Of a stretch of 64,000 nucleotides of DNA, positions 1 to 9,569 are shown piece by piece (positions within the stretch are counted from its first letter, which is position 1; each line of letters opens with the position of its first letter). The notes below the pieces were generated by a model that had not been told where the DNA came from, searched no databases, and was given only the letters and a program-made list of their open reading frames with translations. Source of the stretch: Prosapia bicincta. Lineage: Eukaryota; Arthropoda; Insecta; Hemiptera; Cercopidae. Position numbers and translations under genes: made by a program. The stretch covers positions 288,669,925 to 288,733,924 of the forward strand of contig JBAIZL010000001.1 of assembly GCA_036971475.1 (NCBI GenBank). The letters run 5' to 3'.

Positions 1-589
1 AGTCTATGTTCTAAGTTCAGTTAGTCTTAATTACTTACTTAATCTTGGTTGTGAAATAAAATCTCGAGAAACTGCAAGAACATGTTCTTTTGTAGCTTGA
101 TGTGGATTAATTTTTGCTGAATATGACATTGCTAAAGAATTCTTTACTTAACAGAAGTAAGATCAAACAGACAGCTCCGTTGAAGGCTTCAGCTGTTCAA
201 CATCACATGAAAAAGAATCATATGACTTGAGAAAACAAAGAGACTGTAATATGGAATGACGTAATAAAACCAAGGAAACTAGAAAGGGTTTTATAACTTT
301 TTTTCTATAATACACTATAATAGATTTATTTAACATTATATAGATTGATTTTTCAAATATTATTTTATTTGATGAACTAATAAAATGCAAATAATTAATT
401 TACCACTTTAACAGTAGTATATGGCTATGTAAATTTTAAAATTAACTAAGATTCACTGAACGTAATGGACTACAAAATTCAAGAAATAATTTACATATGT
501 AACAATTATTAATAATATTACTATGAACAATTTCTACTGCTGTTATTTTACGAGTAAAGTCTTGAGCAAGTTCTCAATTTTAAAAAAAA
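1..589. other. AT-rich non-coding, no gene seen
   Basis: No convincing coding frame or RNA gene is visible. The stretch at about 451-490 (ATTCACTGAACG... then GACTACAAAATTCAAGAA) resembles about 11518-11562 downstream of another repeat, so part of it is probably transposon-derived. A short open frame on the minus strand (163-390) has no recognisable motif. Confidence 0.5.
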
Positions 590-1108
590 CTTAATATTTT
601 GTATTGAAACGATTGGTTTGCGAGTCAAGTATTGTTATTTATTTATTTAGCAAGGCGTTTTGGTAACAGATTTTTTAGCCATCTTCAGGGCTGTAAATAT
701 GAATAATAATTAATGTTGATATGAATACAATTAATTATTAACTATAAATTATTTACAATTTTGTAATACAATACACCTTCAATAAATGACAAGGTCATAG
801 ACATAATATGATAAAAAGCTCTAATCCAGAATTAGTAATTTCATACCGTATACTAAATACGATATTTACTCTAAGTAAAAACGTAAAATAATATTTATTG
901 TAACAAAACTATTTAAGAGAAACTTGAAATATTACATAAAACATATAAACAGACCTATTAGAATTTTAAATTATCAACGTTAATTATTATTCATAAGTAC
1001 AGACCGGAAGATAGTAATGAGCCTGATATCGAAACAGCCGCTAAATAAATAAATGACAAAACTTTACTGGCAAACCAGTCGTTTTGTTTCTACAAATTTT
1101 AAACCAAA
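590..1108. repeat. Diverged foldback element
   Basis: The left arm (about 590-735) and right arm (about 968-1108) are imperfect inverted copies. Both contain a GCTAAATAAATAAAT block, an ACCA(A/G)TCGTTT block and an AATAATTAA block near the centre. Each arm, read toward its outer end, has a CTGAAGATGG-like or GGAAGATAG-like motif followed by an AAAC block, similar to motifs in other foldback elements in this window. No coding capacity is seen. The family name is unknown; it is probably a non-autonomous DNA element. Confidence 0.7.
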
Positions 1109-1811
1109 AGAGTGCAATGTGAAGAATAAAAAACTTTACATTGAGCATTAATCTGTGTCAATCTATTAAGTATTTAAAATTAAATAGGCTATCATCTGTT
1201 ACTGTGGTGTGTAGTTCCTCTTTACGTTGTACAGTATTTATTTACAAACCATCAGACTATATGTAATGTAAGTTAATTATCATATACTACAACTAAGTGG
1301 GCTGGTACGTCATCAATTACTAACATTTTAAATTTCGTGTTTATATTCTATTCGCTGAGTTCGGTTTATATTTCTAATTAGTCAGCAGTTGAAGTTTTGT
1401 CTCCAGTGTACTCGTGGCCACAAAAAAAGTCATTTCTCAAGTTCCAGACGGTGTTGTGATAGTTTATTCAGGCTTATAATAAGACAGTTCAGGAATACGA
1501 CTGGGGTATGTCAAACGGAAAATTAACTTGTTTAAGGGAACAATTTTAAAAACCTAACCTCTAAAATAACCTCAACAAAAATTTATATTTTGCTTTTTTA
1601 TAAAGAAATTTTACCAATCACAACAATATGGATAATGTACATATTATATTAATATTTAAATTATTAATACAAAAATTAACTTCTTAATGGTAATTATTAT
1701 AAGTAGATGTTGTAAGACTATAAACAATTACAGCAAATTTTGTTGTTTAAGCCATAACTATATTTCACTTTGAAACATTAATCACTAATAATAACTTGGA
1801 GTAACTGTGGT

Positions 1812-2626
1812 ACAATTTTTGGTAAAAATGCAGAAGCCCGGCGCTATACGATAATTTGGGAAATGGTTTAACATCATTAAATTGGACGATATCTACAAGA
1901 ATTTTTTTAAAATTGACCTCGGAAAGTTACTTTTTTTCAATTTAAAGTAGCGAAAAAAATTCAGCGCGGATGTAGAAGTTGTGAATAGGCGCGGAGTGAT
2001 ACAAATGCTTCGTGATACAACTGTATTTCAATGTATAAAATTAAAACCAAATCTAACCTGACTTGACACTTTTTAGGTATATTTTAATATAGGTATACAG
2101 TATTGTATAAATTTAAAACCAAATCTATCCTAACTGGAGACTTTATAAGTATATTTAAATATATGTATAAAAATTACGCGAAGTTGTGAATAGGCGCAGA
2201 GTTATGCAAATGCTTCGTGATTTTACAACTGAATTTCAATGTATAAAATTAAAACCAAACCTAACCTGACTTTACACTTTTTCGGTATATTTTAATATAG
2301 GTATACAGTATTTTATAAATTTAAAACCAATCTATCCTAACTGTAGAAGTTGTTTCTCAAATATCTACACACGTAAGGTTGCGTGACGTACCGCGGACAA
2401 TGCGTACAACCTTATGCGCAGCACTGTGACGTAAGTATCACTCCGCGCCTATTCACAACTTCTACATCCGCGCTGAATTTAGTACCTTACTTTATATTGA
2501 AAAAAAGTAACTTTCCTACTTCAATTTTAAAAAAATTCTTGTGGATATCGTCCAATTTGATGGTTTTGAACAATTTCCCAAAATATCGTATAGTGCCGGA
2601 GTACTGCATTTCAACCCAATTTTTAA
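1812..2626. repeat. Foldback element, copy 1 (long inverted arms)
   Basis: Long terminal inverted arms begin AATGCAGAAGCCCGGCGC on the left and end with its near reverse complement at about 2610. Each arm includes GGAAAGTTACTTT and a GTGAATAGGCGCGGAGTGAT block. The interior carries an approximately 205-bp imperfect direct duplication: GTGAATAGGCGC starts near 1979 and again near 2184. A second copy lies at 2916-3515 in the opposite orientation. No transposase frame is seen. The open frame at 2383-2640 is only the right arm read through. Confidence 0.85.
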
Positions 2627-2915
2627 TTATAAATAACTAAACTAAAATTTTAGAATATTTATAAAAATTATAAATATGATTGAAACAAATTTAGATAATT
2701 ATATTACAGGCATAGATTTTATAACATGATTACAAGAGTAACACCCTTAACAAAAGTTATAATATATTTGTATTCTCAAATTCATTTATTTATATGTAAC
2801 AAAAATATTTCTGAACATTAAAATTTAAAACTTTGACGTTAACACCCTTACAAATAATTAAAGTATAGTTAGTACTGGTTATATTGTAATTAACACAGAC
2901 AGTGATTCCCTCGAT

Positions 2916-3515
2916 TAAAATGCTGAAGCTCGGTACCATACGATATTTTGGGAAATTGTTTAACACCACCAAGTAGGACGATATACACAAGAATTTTTTT
3001 TTCATTGACCTCGGAAAGTTACTTTAAAAAAATTTAAAGTAGGGTAAACAATTTAGCACGGAGGTAGAAGTTGTGAATGGGCGCAGAGTGATACAAATGT
3101 TTCGTTACGGCACAGTGGTGCGCATAAGATTGTACGCATCAGCCGCGGTACGTCATGTAACCTTAGATATTTGAGAAATAATGTTTTGGCTTAATATACT
3201 TATAAAGTCTCCAGTTAGGATAGATTTGGTTTTAAATTTATACAATACTATATACCTAAAAAGAGTCGTCAGGTTAGATTCTGTTTTAATTTTATACATT
3301 ACATAAATGGTTACATTTATACAATTAGAACCGATACATTTGTATCAGGCCGCGCCTATTCACAATTTCTATCTCTGCGCAAAATTTTTTACCCTACTTT
3401 AACTTGAGAAAAAGTAACTTTCCAAGGTAAAAAAAATTTCTTGTGGATATCGTCCATTTGGTGGTTTTGAACAATTTCCCAAAATATCGTATGGTGCCGA
3501 GCTTCAGCAATTTTA
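2916..3515. repeat. Foldback element, copy 2 (inverted relative to copy 1)
   Basis: It is the same family as 1812-2626: the arms start TAAAATGCTGAAGCTCGG and end with its reverse complement, with the same CTCGGAAAGTTACTTT and GTGAATGGGCGCAGAG blocks. The interior block CGGTACGTCATG (about 3147) is the reverse complement of the block near 2380 in copy 1. The two copies therefore lie head to head in opposite orientation about 290 bp apart. Copy 2 lacks the roughly 205-bp internal duplication. Confidence 0.85.
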
Positions 3516-3980
3516 CCCTTGACCAAATGGTGGTGACCTTTGACCCTTTTCATTTTTATATATGTTGCTAAAAATATACACTCAATAAGAAACAGTCATT
3601 TGAGGTGTGGTGAAACATAAGTACTGCTTGAAAAGTGATTTAAACTATGGTGTTGTAAACAGGTGTTAAACTGTATCAAATAATTCTTTATCTATAAGCA
3701 TACTCACAATGTCATTTCCAGGAAATTGTTTATTTTCAGCAGGAAGGTCAACAAAACCAAGAATGGTAGGCGAAACACATGTTGGCAATTGACTGCATGT
3801 TATAGTTCGGTTCAGTTAAGAATGCAGTGACTCATCGGTTAGGAATTCTAAGAACTCAGCATTTATAGATGCGGCCTACTGTACAGGCCTACAGTACATT
3901 CCCATCCTCCCACCATTTTCTTTTATCACTCATTTCAATCTTGCAGTATCATTAGGACACTGTGGCTTTAACGCAAGTAA

Positions 3981-4187
3981 TGGAAAAAGAAAATTGCACT
4001 TTTCATCGACAACTGCCCTGCACATCCGCATGACATCAATTCCAAACTGAAGAGTGTCAATGTGTTTTTCTTTCCACCAAATGTTACATCGATACTTCAA
4101 CTGCTCGATCAGGGAGTAATAAAAAAATTTAAAGCTACACTACAGAAAAAGAATTTAAAAAAAGATTGTGACTATAAGTTTTCATAA
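3981..4187 (+). pseudogene. Tigger/pogo-type transposase fragment (DDE region)
   Basis: A 69-codon open stretch without ATG reads KIALFIDNCPAHPHD, then FFPPNVTSILQLLDQGVIKK, and ends at TAA. The IDNCPAHP motif (second catalytic Asp region) and PPNVTS...LDQGVI are hallmarks of Tigger/jerky transposases of the pogo lineage. In intact proteins the third motif reads LQPMDQG; here it is LQLLDQG. The fragment is preceded directly by a stop at 3978 and has no N-terminal DNA-binding domain nearby, so it is a dead relic. The terminal-inverted-repeat-like sequence at 4380-4549 is likely the same element's 3' end. Confidence 0.85.
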
Positions 4188-4379
4188 GCATTAGATAACT
4201 TATCGTAATAGCTATACAGAGTAGACCCTATGAAAAATATTGAATATGGATATCTAATACAGTACAATGAAGAAACATTCTGAAAACATCAATAAAACAT
4301 TTTTAACAACTTGAATTTCAAATAAATTGAGACATAAAACATTATCTTATATTAACATTGGCCCATTACACTAACTACG

Positions 4380-4549
4380 CTCGTGATATTATACTGTATC
4401 CCTTTTATTACCGTACGTACGTAGTGCGGTAAGATCAGTAAGATTGGGTGGAAGCGTTCTTGACAACACAACCTCTCAATAACGAATACCTCTCTACAAC
4501 GAATTTTTTCTCTGGATAATCGACTTCGTTATACAGAGGTTCGACTGTA
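4380..4549 (+). mobile_element. Tigger-like element 3' end
   Basis: The block ends in CGTTATACAGAGGTTCGACTG, preceded by CTCTCTACAACGAATTT and GGATAATCGACTTCG. Read on the other strand it starts CAGTCGAACCTCTGTATAAC, the usual style of pogo/Tigger ends, and repeats the same CCTCT..ATAACGAA module internally. It probably belongs with the transposase fragment just upstream. The left end was not found. Confidence 0.65.
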
Positions 4550-4683
4550 TTACTTATATAAGATTATATTAGTAATTAGAACTTATAATACATTAAAATA
4601 TTTATTAACACTTGCCATTTACCCCAAAGAAAAAAATTAAAACGACTTCTGGTAATCAAAATCTGGTAACCTTGGAGGTCACA

Positions 4684-4961
4684 TTATATCACCAAAACGC
4701 GAAATGATACCTGCGAATGCGCAGCAAATGTGCAAAGCACCATGATCATTGCATCTCTAGAAGTGTGTACCGTGGTGCCATCTTGCTGGAAATAAGCATT
4801 ATATGGATCAAATAATAAGTCTTTTTTCAAAATTGTTCGGATTGGCTTACTAGTTAGACCTAATGTCTTCTTGCCAATTGACCTGGACTATGAGTTAGAG
4901 CTTGCCTAACCATTTCAATGTTCTGCAGTGTCCTAAGAAACTTACTTCGACCAGGAGACAT
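4684..4961 (-). pseudogene. Mariner-like transposase relic with internal deletion
   Basis: Starting at the ATG at 4961 the frame reads MSPGRSKFLRTLQ..., then QALTHSPGQLARRH. After one frame slip it continues GLTSKPIRTILKKDL, then YFQQDGTTVHTSRDAM, and ends at TAA (4684). The SPxxLARR...L..TILK.DL part matches the second helix-turn-helix of mariner-like (IS630-Tc1 group) transposases. FQQDGxTxHTS is the region of the second catalytic Asp. In intact proteins these are separated by the first catalytic domain segment, so that part is deleted. It is inactive. Confidence 0.75.
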
Positions 4962-5135
4962 CTTTTTTAGAATACTTCCCGTTCTAAGTTGTTAACCTAC
5001 CTGAAAACGTATTCCGGTAAGATCGATATCATCCAAGTTGAAAATTAATGCAAAAAAGCCAATGAGTAGCTCTAGAAAACTATTTTGCACATATGTTGCT
5101 GTACCGTCCTCTGCTTCATGAATAATGAAATGTCA

Positions 5136-5339
5136 TCATGTGCAGAGGTCTATAATGTGCAGTTCCCCTTCCAAACAATGACTTCCTTTGTGACTAGCCA
5201 TTTCAAAAACATCCAGTCTTTTTCGGCCACCCTGTATTCTATTAATTAAAGCAACATATATTTGCTTAAATAATTGTTTATTATCTGTAGAAATAGGAAT
5301 CCATGTAAGGTAATTTGTTTCATAAAATTTGGTTGTCAT
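5136..5339 (-). other. Short open frame, unrecognised
   Basis: A 67-codon frame begins MTTKFYETNYLTWIP and lies upstream (on the minus strand) of the mariner-like relic. The residue pattern is not random-looking but I do not recognise a domain. It could be a further transposon fragment. There is no splice or expression evidence. Confidence 0.25.
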
Positions 5340-6301
5340 TGGTTTTTCCTTAAATTTATTTTATTTGTTTTCATAATATAATTTAAAAAAAGGTGTTTTA
5401 ATAATTATTAAAATCATGTTTAATTCATTTCAGTAAAATCTGTTCCTTGTAGTATAGCCAGAAAATCTTCAGTATTCTGCTGAAGTGCTTTGGATGTTTG
5501 ATGTGGTCGTTTGATTTTTATTATTGCCCGAAAGGGACAAAACTCCCCTTTTGTATTTTGGTGTTATTGGTCGTAATAGAATATAGCTCTTGGGAAACGT
5601 GTAGCTCTAACAAAATACAACTCTGAGTTTCTATCCAATCGATTTAACTTTTATAATAGCTCTCTTTCTCAGTTGTTAATTTCTTTGTAATACTTTCCTT
5701 CTTTCTTTATAAATTATGTCAACTCTATTACCTATAAATCACTAATTGTACAATGTCTAACTTAACTTTCAGATACAATTACAAAACTTTCACTTTTACT
5801 CAATGATATGGATTTTTTTTAGTATACTTTACTCCCCGCAGGGGAGATGCGGACTAGCCACACCTACTAAGAGGGTATACACTACTTAGTGTATAAACTA
5901 ATACACTTTCTACAGACACCACATATTCAACATAATCTCTAAACATTTCAACACTTAGACCTTCTCTTAGGGATTTTTGACTGGTTAGAGCTGTTGCCCG
6001 TTGGGAGTGCTGAAAAGTCCAGATCTTGACAAGCTCTGGTCTGGGACGCAGCTGTGAGCTTGCTTTGCCGAAGACATATGCGCGGTTACTGGTCTGCTAG
6101 CCACTTCGGTCCTTGGTCAGGGAGTGTCTGCAGTGCACAGGTGTCGAGCCTGTGCATAGTAATACGAGTTCTCAACTGATGCCCATCCAGTCGAACTATG
6201 AGCCCCAGAGTTCTGGAGTTTGGAAATGATCGTTATATGATCTATGGGTGTACCCGTTCTCATAGTCTCGCCCAACACGATGGTTAGCTTAAAAACAATT
6301 T

Positions 6302-7199
6302 ATGGAAAATAAACTAGTGTCCAACCAGGTGAGTGTTAAGAGGCAACGTGCGTCTTCAACGAACGTGCCTAGTGAAGCAGTTGATAGTAAGAAAGTTGTG
6401 GTAGCCTCAACACCGGAACTACCACCAAAGTTTTTAATTGTATCATGCATAGAAGAAGGGAAAGATCTTTCGAAGTTGTCGCCATTCTTAATTCAAAAGG
6501 CGATAGCTGGATGTGCAGCAGGTTCTGTGCTTCCATAAGGAAGTTGTGAAATAGAACACTGCTGTCAGAAGCTAGTAATTCAAAGCAGTCACTATCTTTC
6601 CTGAAGATGACCTCCTTCTTTGATCAGGTCAAGGTTTCTGTGGTTCCCCACAAAACCTAGAACTCGTCAAAGGGAGTTATAACATATAGGGACCTTTTGG
6701 ATATCCGTGAGGACGAGATAAAAAAAAGAGCTAGCATCGGATGGAATAACAGATGTAGTTCGAATAATGAGGATGGAAAAGTGTCAGAGCATCTCTGATT
6801 CTAACTTTCGGGAAACCATCCCGAAATATCTATATGCGGGCTACCAATGTCTCTCTGACTGGCCATATGTTCCCAATCCTCAATGATGCTACAAATGCCA
6901 ACGCTTTGGAGGTAAGCTCTTCATGCTCTAAGCCAGAGATATGCGGCCGTTGTGGAACTGAAGGCCATACAGAGACTAACTGCACTAATGCTCCAAAGTG
7001 CCCTAACTGTGCTGGTGATAACCCTGCTCACTCCTTCAACTATCCAAAGTTTAAGGAGGAGAAAGAGATCCTCAGTATAATGGCCAAGGAAAAGACATTT
7101 TTTCCAGAAGCAAAGAAGAAATATAAGTTCATGCAACCTAGATTTGCAGTAAATTCCTACGCTTCAGTAGCCACAGTGGAAAAAGCATGCTCAAATTAA
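6302..7199 (+). pseudogene. LINE ORF1 (gag-like, CCHC zinc-knuckle) relic
   Basis: The product would have been the RNA-binding ORF1 protein of a jockey-like non-LTR retrotransposon. The frame opens at ATG 6302 (MENKLVSNQVSVKRQ), shows a PPKFLIVSCIEEGKDLSKLS segment, then breaks near 6537. The middle part (about 6600-6830) reads VKVSVVPHKT and SSKGVITYRDLLDIREDEIK, with stops. The last part (6834-7199) carries tandem zinc knuckles: CGRCGTEGHTETNC, then CPNCAGDNPAHSF, then a lysine/glutamate-rich tail (FKEEKEILSI). The conserved final Cys of the CP.F motif is replaced (NYPKF). At least two frameshifts or stops make it non-functional. Confidence 0.85.
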
Positions 7200-7449
7200 G
7201 TTGAGTTGTCCAAGAAAATTGAAGTCCTCATGGAACAGGTTAGTCACTTACTAGCCTTAGTGATGAAAAGTTCCACTGCATCTTTGTCCATACCTCCTGT
7301 AAATTAATCTGATACAGCTCCATTGCCGTTAACTTCCTCTGGAAACATCAGGAGAAGTAATTAACATTTAGAGACAAAAGAAAATAAATCTCCACCATCT
7401 ACTAATAAAAAAAAAGTGATCAATCAGTTTGTGGTACTTCTTTTCCGGG

Positions 7450-7737
7450 GCCATTAATTTCATTAAGGCATCCAGATAGACATTTGACCAAAGGCAGTGC
7501 TGAAATTGCTAATTTACTGGGTTCATTGTTCTCAATATTTTTTTTATTTACTGCATCTGGAGACGCTTTCCAGGTTTACAAGCATTGCTTTCACTGTTGG
7601 ATTGTCTGGAGATTCTTGTCTAATATCCATTCCTATCTTGACGAACTAGTCAGCTCTTTCGTCAACGAAGAATTCAACTCCAGGCCCAGATGATATTGTA
7701 TACTCGATGATTAAAAATCATGTAAAATCTATGTAAT
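7450..7737 (+). pseudogene. LINE ORF2 reverse-transcriptase fragment
   Basis: The frame shows SLRHPDRHLTKGSAEIANLL and, after one frameshift, NSTPGPDDIVYSMIKNHV, ending at TAA (7735-7737). The PGPDDI.Y.MIK signature is the start of the non-LTR reverse transcriptase domain, and the preceding segment fits the linker after the endonuclease. Everything downstream of this, including the YxDD active site, is absent. Confidence 0.7.
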
Positions 7738-8070
7738 AGGTAGACTATTTACAAACATTAATCTACCAGCATCCTTATTTATTTCTTTAATCTAAAAGAT
7801 CAAATAAAAAATAATGTGCACTAAACTATGTATCCCTGGAGATAGACTGCAACTGCTTCCTTCACAGATTATTTAGCTTTTTACTTAGCAAGCTATATGT
7901 TTTACTTTTTTTATAATTAAACCTAACTTAAATGGTATTGATAAATTTTTACCATAATTACTTTATAAAGGATTGAGTGTTTCAAAGGATATGTTTCCAT
8001 GATCATAATTAATGTAAGTATTAACCACTATTTATGGTTTGAGAAGATAAGTCTTATTTAGAGTTTTCTT
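7738..8070. other. AT-rich non-coding
   Basis: No coding frame, RNA or repeat structure is recognisable. It separates the LINE relic from the foldback element. The last 12 bases (TAGAGTTTTCTT, 8059-8070) recur at 8533-8544. Confidence 0.5.
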
Positions 8071-8500
8071 TATATTAATTAAAACAACCTCTCACCACAA
8101 ATTCAACAAATTTTATTTTAACCTTATGTTCATTTCGACTACAAAGTAATCATCTTCAGAGGTATTTTTACAAATAACTAACTTACAGCTAAACCTATGC
8201 GTATTTATAAGCAACGGGAACTCCTTGGCCACGCCTCCTACACTATCCGACCAATCATGTAACGAGTAACAACTAGGTCTGGTCTAACAGAAGGAGTTAC
8301 CGTTACATTATTTTTGAATTTTACAATAATTATTAAATTTACACATTTAACAATTAAAACTATAACTATCTCTTGTTGTAAGCTGTAAGTTAGTTATTTG
8401 TAAAAATACCTCTGAAGATGATTACTTTGTAGTCGAAATGTACATAAGGTTAAAATAAAATTTGTTGAATTTGTGGTGAGAGGTTGTTTTAATTAATATA
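8071..8500. mobile_element. Foldback element with 120-bp inverted arms
   Basis: The left arm 8071-8190 and right arm 8381-8500 are near-perfect inverted copies (start TATATTAATTAAAACAACC, end with its reverse complement) around a 190-bp unique centre. TAGAGTTTTCTT is present immediately left of the element (8059-8070) and again 32 bp past the right arm (8533-8544), a possible target duplication if the element has a right-hand extension. Each arm contains a hammerhead-like stem-loop motif. No protein is encoded. Confidence 0.85.
8408..8450 (+). other. Hammerhead-ribozyme-like motif in right arm
   Basis: The order of parts is ACCU (stem I), CUGAAGA (fits the CUGANGA core), one extra U, GAUUAC-UUU-GUAGUC (stem II), GAA, AUG-UA-CAU (short stem III), A at the cleavage position (AUA triplet), then AGGU (stem I partner). 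The extra U between the core and stem II is not canonical. Stem III is as short as in some transposon-borne hammerheads. The reverse arm at 8121-8163 has the same motif on the minus strand with a changed stem III loop. Activity is unproven. Confidence 0.3.
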
Positions 8501-9386
8501 AACATTTACGCCACAGTTGCTTTAAGTTGTTGTAGAGTTTTCTTGTGTATAATGTACTTTTAAGAAGTATATAAAATGAAAACAAAAAACCTATTACTTT
8601 TTAATACTGTAAGTAAATATAGTATTTGTTAAATATTACTAGAAAATTATGTTTTATATTCTTTTATAAACAATTCTGTCATAGTTGGATACTTTTTAGC
8701 CAAATTTTAATATAACTATTTATTAATGTCGATTAACATTGTGAAGTAATTCTTCAAAAATTAGCCTACTGGATAAAGAAGTACATTTGTAATATGAGGT
8801 TATATTTCTAAAAAATAATTAACGCAAGTTTTAATTACTATTAAATTTAATTACTTAATCTGAATTCCAACATTTAAATCACTTTGTTATTATTGTTTAC
8901 AGGTATTTTTAAAGTAACATATGTAAAAATGGAAAAAATCACAGTTGATGCAGTCTTTATCCTATTATTTCAATTAGGCTCAGACTGTAGTTACTCAATT
9001 ATGCCATAATACCTTCAATATTGATGCATTTGCAATATATGACACTAATTCCAATTTTTCTTCTGATATACATCTTTCTTTATTCTATCTTGTCATGTTT
9101 ATAATATCTCCTCCAGAGGTTATAAGTATAATACTCATTTCTGTGATTTTTATATTTAATAGTTATATTTCTGTCTTTAATAGTTATATTTTTTTTAATG
9201 ATTTATTTTTCATTTTAATTTTTGTAAGTCCCAATTAAAAATTTAATTAAAACCGTTTGACAGTTTTTTAGAATTTAACTTTAAGAATACTTGTTTGTTA
9301 GACATAATACGACACTTTTTCTAGCTCGGTTTATTTATGCCATAAGTATAAGTTCATGTTAATATCTATAATTATGTCTTTTTCCA

Positions 9387-9425
9387 GTACCCTTTACAAA
9401 CAAATAAGTGATGAAGTAAGATTCA
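9387..9425 (+). other. Possible DNAJC1 5' leader end (acceptor-like site)
   Basis: TCTTTTTCCAG at 9376-9386 looks like a 3' splice site 39 bp before the start codon. A stop (TAA 9417-9419) in the DNAJC1 frame lies between it and ATG 9426, so this stretch would be 5' UTR. The transcription start and any upstream non-coding exon were not found. Confidence 0.3.
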
Positions 9426-9569
9426 ATGATTCAAGACAACGTAATCATTGTCTTTCTTCTTACGCTTGCCTTCCAGTATTGTGTAGCATGGGATGGAAAT
9501 GAGTTAGAAGTGTTTGATGCAGTAGAAGAAGTGAATCAAAACTTTTACACACTTCTTGATGTCCCACAG
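9426..9569 (+). CDS. DNAJC1: DNAJC1 coding exon 1
   Basis: 48 codons, ending in phase 0 at CAG before GTAGGC. It encodes the signal peptide (MIQDNVIIVFLLTLAFQYCV...) and the start of the J domain (NFYTLLDVPQ). The signal-peptide codons are pyrimidine-rich and end in TTCCAG at 9471-9476, so they also resemble a splice acceptor that would be in frame. Confidence 0.88.

Larger units (their letters stand above)
5830..7737 (+). mobile_element. Broken jockey/R1-type LINE (5' region, ORF1, piece of ORF2)
   Basis: A GC-richer leader (about 5830-6301) precedes a gag-like ORF1 (6302-7199). After an AT-rich join, a fragment of ORF2 follows (about 7450-7737). Nearly all of the endonuclease and most of the reverse transcriptase are missing, and ORF1 has frameshifts and stops. 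Order and strand fit a single non-LTR retrotransposon with large internal loss. A more decayed copy of the ORF1 region is at 14055-14760. Confidence 0.75.
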
